From positions 1 through 64,000 of the forward strand of contig DASXJE010000147.1 in the NCBI GenBank assembly GCA_036497565.1: a stretch of DNA of 64,000 nucleotides. The letters run 5' to 3'. Source of the stretch: Mycobacteriales bacterium. Lineage in GTDB: Bacteria; Actinomycetota; Actinomycetes; Mycobacteriales; QHCD01. Every line of letters begins with the position of its first letter. The stretch's first letter is position 1. The notes under the pieces were generated by a model, which worked only from the letters and a program-made list of their open reading frames with translations, searched no databases and was not told where the DNA came from. Shown here in pieces: positions 63,001 through 64,000 of this stretch. Made by a program: the position numbers and the translations under genes.

Positions 63001-64000
63001 CGACGCGCTCGGCGCGCCGCTGCCGGTCGGGGTTCCGGAGACCTTCACCGAGCCGGTACGCGACCCGCTGGGCGATCTCGTCGGGCGTTTCGCCCGCACC
63101 CACGGGCCGTTCCACGTCAGCGACTGCGCGACCCGCCTCGGTATGGGCACCGCCGTGATCACCGAGGTGCTGCACCGGCTGGCCGGCGCCGGCCGGGTGG
63201 TCAGCGGCGAGTTCCGGCCCGGCGGCACCGGTCAGGAATGGTGCGACGCCGAGGTGCTGCGCACCTTGCGGCGGCGGTCGCTGGCCCGGCTGCGGGGTGA
63301 GGTCGAGCCGGTGCCGGCCGAAGCCCTGGCCCGGTTCCTGCCCGCCTGGCAGCGGGTCGGCGTCTCCTCGGCGCGCGGTCAGGAGGCCCTCACCCACGCC
63401 CTCGACCAACTCGCCGGCGTCGCCGTACCGGCGTCCGCGCTCGAGACACTGGTACTGCCCGCGCGGGTCGCCGGATACACCCCGGCGATGCTCGACGAGC
63501 TGACCGCCGCCGGTGAGGTGCGCTGGTCCGGCGCGGGTGCGCTGCCCGGCGGCGACGGCTGGATCGCCCTGGCCCCCACCGAGATCGCTGATCTCGTGCT
63601 CCCGCCGATCGACACGACACTGACGCTGACCCCGTTGCACGACGCGGTAATCGAGGCGTTGTCCGGCGACGCGGCGTTGTTCTTCCGGGCACTCGCCGAT
63701 CGGGTGTTCGCCGACGGGCAGCTCGGACCCGCTGACGACGCCGCACTCGTCGCCGCGGTATGGGACCTGGTGTGGGCCGGCCGCCTGACCAACGACACCC
63801 TCGCGCCGTTGCGGACGCTGCTCGGTGCCGGAAAGGTCGCCCATCCCCGGCGACCCGCGGCGCCCCGGTCCCGATACGGCCGGGTCGGCCGCGCACCGAT
63901 GCCCAGCCGGACCGGCCCCCCGACGGTCGCCGGGCGATGGTCCCGGCTCCCGGACCGGGTGGTCGATCCGACGCCGCGCGCGCACGCCCTCGTCGAGACC
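60044..64000 (+). CDS. lhr: Lhr-family ATP-dependent DNA helicase (partial)
   Basis: 1,319 codons in the window; family members are about 1,500 aa, so only the C-terminus is missing. Superfamily 2 helicase: Walker A APTGSGKT near residue 47, LYVSPLKALAVD, TTPESLFLLL, DEVH box VIVDEVHAV, GLSATVRP, and motif VI LQRVGRAGHQVG. The Lhr-specific winged-helix and C-terminal domains follow (PFHVSDCATRLGMGTAVI). Mycobacterial Lhr is induced by DNA damage and unwinds 3'-tailed DNA and RNA:DNA hybrids. ATG 60044 or GTG 60047 as start. Confidence 0.94.
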   Translation, partial: MVSTIDDFSPATRAWFDGAFAAPTAAQQGAWDAIGRGSNTLVVAPTGSGKTLAAFLAALDRLATSPKPDDPRRRCRVLYVSPLKALAVDIERNLRSPLTGIRQAAARLGLPEPDIEVALRSGDTPPEERRAFARRPPDILITTPESLFLLLTSAAREALHGIDTVIVDEVHAVCASKRGAHLAVSLDRLDLLLDTPAQRIGLSATVRPVDEVSRFLAGGRPVTVVAPPAQKSVQLEVVVPVEDMSTLGEPTGDLSGSATGAEQRSSIWPAVDERILDLIEAHRSTIVFANSRRLAERLTSRLNELAYERQYGEELDSGSGRLPAEMMAQAGSGPGAPPVVARAHHGSVSREQRAVVEEELKAGRLPAVVATSSLELGIDMGAVDLVVQVEAPPSVASGLQRVGRAGHQVGAVSRGVVFPKYRGDLLAATVVADRMQAGAIEAIRFPRNPLDVLAQQIVAMVAMDDWTVDELAAMVARSAPFAGLPASALESVLDMLSGRYPSDEFAELRPRITWDRVTGALTARPGAQRLAVTSGGTIPDRGLFGVFLVGTEGEPGRRVGELDEEMVYESRVGDVFLLGTSSWRIEDITHDRVLVTPAPGQAGKMPFWKGDAIGRPLELGRAVGAFLRTTAGADRAVAERRLREGGLDPWAATNLLDYLAAQREATGQLPDDRTIVVERFRDELGDWRLVVHSPFGAQVNAPWAQAIGARLRERYGVDVTSMHADDGIVLQLPENDAEPPTAELAVFEPEEIESLVTAEVGGSALFASRFRECAGRALLLPKRDPRRRTPLWQQRRRAAQLLQVASDYGSFPVVLETMRECLQDVFDVPGLVELMGDLRSRRVRLVEVETRQASPFAQSLLFGYVGMFIYEGDAPLAERRAQALSLDNALLAELLGQAELRELLDPDALAEVEAELQRLADSRKAYDVESTADLLRLVGDLTTAEAVARGAQPRWLAELEESRRALRIRIAGEERWIGIEDAGRVRDALGAPLPVGVPETFTEPVRDPLGDLVGRFARTHGPFHVSDCATRLGMGTAVITEVLHRLAGAGRVVSGEFRPGGTGQEWCDAEVLRTLRRRSLARLRGEVEPVPAEALARFLPAWQRVGVSSARGQEALTHALDQLAGVAVPASALETLVLPARVAGYTPAMLDELTAAGEVRWSGAGALPGGDGWIALAPTEIADLVLPPIDTTLTLTPLHDAVIEALSGDAALFFRALADRVFADGQLGPADDAALVAAVWDLVWAGRLTNDTLAPLRTLLGAGKVAHPRRPAAPRSRYGRVGRAPMPSRTGPPTVAGRWSRLPDRVVDPTPRAHALVET

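Noticed and set aside
1-64000. CRISPR array, tRNA genes, IS elements or prophage
   Set aside because: No spaced direct repeats, cloverleaf sequences, transposase or phage-like genes were seen.

Overview
The window comes from a high-GC actinobacterium (roughly 70% G+C by eye). Its gene order follows, almost gene for gene, the Mycobacterium tuberculosis block from dxs1 (Rv2682c) to recA and Rv2738c, and the matching Streptomyces hrdB-lexA-recA region. Actinobacterial hallmark families are present: DUF3159, DUF3710, DUF4193, DUF3099, DUF3046, DUF349, polyphosphate glucokinase, IdeR, NrdJ and two primary-type sigma factors. GTG starts and 1-4 bp ATGA/GTGA gene overlaps are common. The genus cannot be fixed from this sequence. 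No rRNA, tRNA, phage, IS element or CRISPR array was seen.

Layout. 1-3555: a thiamine salvage operon on the minus strand (kinase, thiamine-binding protein, ABC permease, binding lipoprotein, ATPase cut by the window edge) behind a clear TPP riboswitch. 3553-6581: a surface beta-propeller-like protein and dxs. 6867-11646: an RNA methyltransferase, a KimA-like potassium transporter, and two divergent TrkA/RCK proteins. 11655-16019: DUF3159, OB-fold protein, hydrolase, DUF3710, dUTPase, DUF4193 and an LytR_C protein. 16144-22776: ppgK, sigA, YihY-family protein, HhH-GPD protein, dtd and sigB. 22829-29009: a lysine acetyltransferase fused to an acyl-CoA-synthetase-like module, its likely partner deacetylase AcuC, a lipoprotein, a rhodanese and IdeR. 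29103-34516: S9 peptidase, DUF4192, small hypotheticals and a Gfo/Idh oxidoreductase.

34699-40011 is the DNA-precursor and SOS block. The nrdR-nrdJ promoter region carries a phased row of DnaA-box-like 9-mers plus NrdR-like palindromes. The SOS-type LysM gene and lexA diverge across three LexA boxes. 40013-49130 holds PAP2, tatA, hflX, a regulator/MFS pair, dapF, miaA, a DUF349 protein and miaB. 49227-54112 is a five-enzyme L-fucose oxidation cluster set between miaB and rny. 54115-58396 holds rny, recX, recA (with both an SOS box and a PafBC-type promoter) and DUF3046. 58544-64000 holds a flavin oxidoreductase and the start of an Lhr helicase.

Most of the window is ordinary core genome. The best leads are regulatory: the DnaA-box row before nrdRJ, the dual recA promoter, the tandem duplication at the sigB stop codon, and a terminator hairpin embedded in the last codons of the acetyltransferase. 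Genomic leads are the fucose island and the pairing of RCK proteins with a KimA-type transporter without TrkH. No clearly undescribed multi-gene system was found.
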